Shown here: positions 61,981 through 64,000 of the stretch, one piece after another
Layout of the letters: each line of letters begins with the position of its first letter
How positions within the stretch are numbered: position 1 is the stretch's first letter
Source of the DNA: Leguminivora glycinivorella
Lineage: Eukaryota; Arthropoda; Insecta; Lepidoptera; Tortricidae
NCBI RefSeq assembly: GCF_023078275.1
Contig: NC_062982.1
Location: 2,409,001-2,473,000 of the forward strand
Direction of reading: 5' to 3'
Length of the DNA stretch: 64,000 nt
The notes under the pieces: model-generated
Seen by the model: the letters and a program-made list of their open reading frames with translations, nothing else
The model's database searches: none
Told to the model about the DNA's origin: nothing
Program-made: the position numbers and the translations under genes

Positions 61981-64000
61981 TTCTTCTTCTTCTTCTTATC
62001 GTGTCGAGGTTCCTTTCTTATACAGTAGATGCCCAATAGGCAGCAGCATTAACAGCCCTGGGTGTAGCGTCTCTCAGGTCGAGCTCCGAGCAGTGATGCG
62101 GGCACGCGGGGCAAGCCAGTAGGTGCGCCATGGTTTGCGGCGCTGTGTCGCAGGTGCATTGGGTCGAAGGGCTGCGGAGCAATCCCCATTTGGCCATGTT
62201 TTGCTTACAGCGACCAACTTGGGACCTGAGCCTGTTTAAGGACTTCCAAGTTGGCCAAGGTTCTTTATGGCCAGGCGGTAGTTGCTCAGAGGCTTGCACG
62301 TATACGTCTGGTGGAGGGCAACGGGTCTGCCACAGCGAGCGGCGCACATCAGACGGCTCGCCCCGCAAGGGGCTGGTGTTCCGCATGAAGCTTCTGCGGC
62401 TTTTAAGACGGGCAGCAGGCGGGATATATCCATATAAGGGGTGGCGCTGGTCGTTCTCCTGTTTGTGTTTTTCGACGGCGCAGGACACCTCTCTACGGAC
62501 ATCGGGAGGTGCCACACCAGCTAGCGGGTACAGCTTGTTGAGCGGGGTCGGTTTGAGACAGCCTGTGATGGCACGGCAGGTGTCGTTAAGTGCGGTGGTA
62601 ACGAGGCTAGCATGTGGGGATCGGTGCCAGACTGGACATGCAAATTCGCCCGCAGAGAAGCACAGAGCCAGGCCGGTGGTACGTAAAGTATGTGCAGATG
62701 CGCCCCAGCTTGTTGAGGTTAGCCTACGTAGCAAGTTATTCCGCGCGCTAACTTTCATGCGAGTGTTAGTACAGTGTGCCTTGTAGGTTAACGCTCTGTC
62801 CAGCGTTATTCCCAGATAACGCGGGTGCGGGCAGTGCTCAAGCGTCGCTCCGTCCCATTTGATATGTAGAGGCCTATTTGCATGGTGGTTGCGCAGGTGG
62901 AACGCACAAGTCTGAGTTTTACTTGGGTTGGGCCGGAGGCAGTTAGCCCTGTAGTAAGTGCCAAGTTGTTCTAATGCCACGGTTAAGGTTTTTTCTACAT
63001 CCTCAAAGGAACGACTCTGAGCTGCTAGCGCTAGATCGTCCGCGTAGAGGAAACGTTGGGTGCCTGCTGGGCTTGGCTGGTCGTTTGTGTATATGTTGAA
63101 CAGGATTGGCGCTAGCACGCTGCCTTGGGGAAGCCCGTTCTTCTGGCGCCGCCAGCGGCTTTTTCCTGCGTTTAGATGGACCTGGAAACAGCGGTTCCGT
63201 AGTAGCTCTCCGAGTACACGAACGAAGCCTTCGTCTTGGGTGACGTTTGCAACTTTAGCGAGTAAGGTTTTAATGTTCACGGTGTCGTAGGCTGCTGATA
63301 GATCGACAAACGCCACGCCCGTGACCATGCCAAGCTCGAAACCGTCCTCAATGTGTTGCGTCAGTTTTAGTGTCTGGCTCGTACATGACTTTCCAGGGCG
63401 AAAGCCCGCTTGTTCATCGATGAGGATTGGATCTACTACTTGTGTCAGCCGGTTAAGCAGTAGGCGCTCGAACAGCTTGTAGGTGTGGCATAGTAAGGAA
63501 ATAGGGCGGTAGCTTTTGGCGTCGTCAGGGAGTTTTCCAGGCTTCAACAGCGCGACTATTTTTGACTTACGCCACACTTTGGGTATGTTGAGTGTCACTA
63601 AACTGTCGTTAAAGAGGGCCAGCAGCCAGGACGTCGCCACAGGTCCCAGATGTTTGAGTTGTTCCACTGTGAGATCATCCAGGCCTGACGCTTTTCCAGT
63701 TTTCATGTTTTTAATAGCAGTTGTGAGTTCGCTGACGGTAAATGGTCTGCTAACGCTATGGTTAGTGTTTTCCTGAAATACCGGGTCCGTTAATCGGGGT
63801 CTAGGTGTACGGTGAGGTGTCTTGCCATTGAGTAACAGTTGACTTGCAATCTGGTTAGCCGTGATCATGCCTGGGCGCGAGCTCGGGGCGGTTCACCAGT
63901 GAGCTTGTGGAGAGTAGACCAGGCTTTTTTGCTGTTATGTGTCAGGTCAATATTACAAACGATCTCTGCCCATTTTTCTCTGCGAGACTTAGCCAGTTCA
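61981..64000 (-). mobile_element. Third LINE (Daphne/RTE-like?), runs off the edge
   Basis: The 3' end on the minus strand is (GAA)n (61981-61998 on the plus strand as TTC repeats). The 5' part is beyond 64000. Upstream of the main frame, 64000-63875 reads ELAKSRREKWAEIVCN and KKAWSTLHKLTGEPPRA in another frame. One missing base in the plus-strand G run 63885-63888 would join both. The clade is inferred from the NGLPQGSVLAP...YTNDQP style and is uncertain. Confidence 0.75.
62018..63868 (-). CDS. LINE reverse transcriptase polyprotein, 5' partial
   Basis: 616 codons from a nominal ATG; the protein is longer upstream. Reverse transcriptase blocks in order: NMKTGKASGLDDLTVEQLK, KSYRPISLLCHTYKLFERLL, EQAGFRPGKSCTSQTL, VAFVDLSAAYDTVN (catalytic D), KNGLPQGSVLAPILFNIYTN and LYADDLAL (active site YADD). 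Then come LRPNPSKTQTCAF, YLGITLDRALTY and VSARNNLLRRL. The C-terminus has a cysteine/histidine cluster CTCDTAPQTMAHLLACPACPHHC, a likely zinc knuckle. It is GC-rich relative to its neighbours. The catalytic residues are intact, so it is a young copy. Confidence 0.85.
   Translation of the reverse strand: MITANQIASQLLLNGKTPHRTPRPRLTDPVFQENTNHSVSRPFTVSELTTAIKNMKTGKASGLDDLTVEQLKHLGPVATSWLLALFNDSLVTLNIPKVWRKSKIVALLKPGKLPDDAKSYRPISLLCHTYKLFERLLLNRLTQVVDPILIDEQAGFRPGKSCTSQTLKLTQHIEDGFELGMVTGVAFVDLSAAYDTVNIKTLLAKVANVTQDEGFVRVLGELLRNRCFQVHLNAGKSRWRRQKNGLPQGSVLAPILFNIYTNDQPSPAGTQRFLYADDLALAAQSRSFEDVEKTLTVALEQLGTYYRANCLRPNPSKTQTCAFHLRNHHANRPLHIKWDGATLEHCPHPRYLGITLDRALTYKAHCTNTRMKVSARNNLLRRLTSTSWGASAHTLRTTGLALCFSAGEFACPVWHRSPHASLVTTALNDTCRAITGCLKPTPLNKLYPLAGVAPPDVRREVSCAVEKHKQENDQRHPLYGYIPPAARLKSRRSFMRNTSPLRGEPSDVRRSLWQTRCPPPDVYVQASEQLPPGHKEPWPTWKSLNRLRSQVGRCKQNMAKWGLLRSPSTQCTCDTAPQTMAHLLACPACPHHCSELDLRDATPRAVNAAAYWASTV

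Noticed and set aside
62130..62786. 218-codon plus-strand frame
   Set aside because: Antisense shadow of the minus-strand LINE reverse transcriptase.

Overview
The window looks like intergenic or deep intronic DNA from a moth or butterfly (Lepidoptera). It is AT-rich and packed with short interspersed repeats that I know as typical of lepidopteran genomes. These include a tRNA-headed SINE, a second SINE-like retroposon with a TATG tail, Helitron-like A^TC...CTAG^T elements, many fold-back MITEs, and RTE-, CR1/jockey- and R4/Dong-type LINEs. I recognise no host protein-coding gene, no functional tRNA or rRNA gene, no virus-like gene and no CRISPR. Every convincing protein is a retrotransposon product.

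Family labels used below: S1 = tRNA-derived SINE with two different tails; S2 = SINE-like retroposon with a TATG tail; H1 = Helitron-like element; R4 = about 0.55 kb repeat containing a (CCGT)n stretch; R5 = repeat containing GGGGGCAAAG; M6 = inverted-repeat MITE with CCGAATGGCA ends; R7 = about 0.3 kb repeat; R8, R9 and R10 = short dispersed repeats.

Layout. 0-34 kb is a mosaic of short repeats with LINE stubs and several elements whose boundaries can be read to the base. Examples are a 1,124 bp element with 26 bp terminal inverted repeats and an 8 bp target duplication (26203-27326), a 202 bp MITE with 30 bp ends and an 8 bp duplication (29105-29306), a perfect 244 bp inverted repeat (30876-31422) and a tRNA-like sequence enclosed by a 51 bp inverted repeat (31583-31754). 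At 34.56-37.9 kb lies a CR1/jockey-like LINE interrupted by a second LINE. At 41.5-44.4 kb is a poorly explained stretch with a dispersed CACGAAAGTGAC motif and the relic of a basic-protein gene. At 44.4-51.15 kb is a three-layer nest: a minus-strand RTE-like LINE whose (TAA)n tail holds a truncated and a near-complete R4/Dong-type element, and an old third relic follows outside. 51.5-61.7 kb is again repeat mosaic. At 61.98 kb a third LINE, minus strand, begins and runs off the right edge.

The elements interact only as insertions into each other. Because several target duplications are intact, a relative order of insertion can be read. The young LINEs are broken mainly by single missing bases in mononucleotide runs, which may be assembly error rather than decay.
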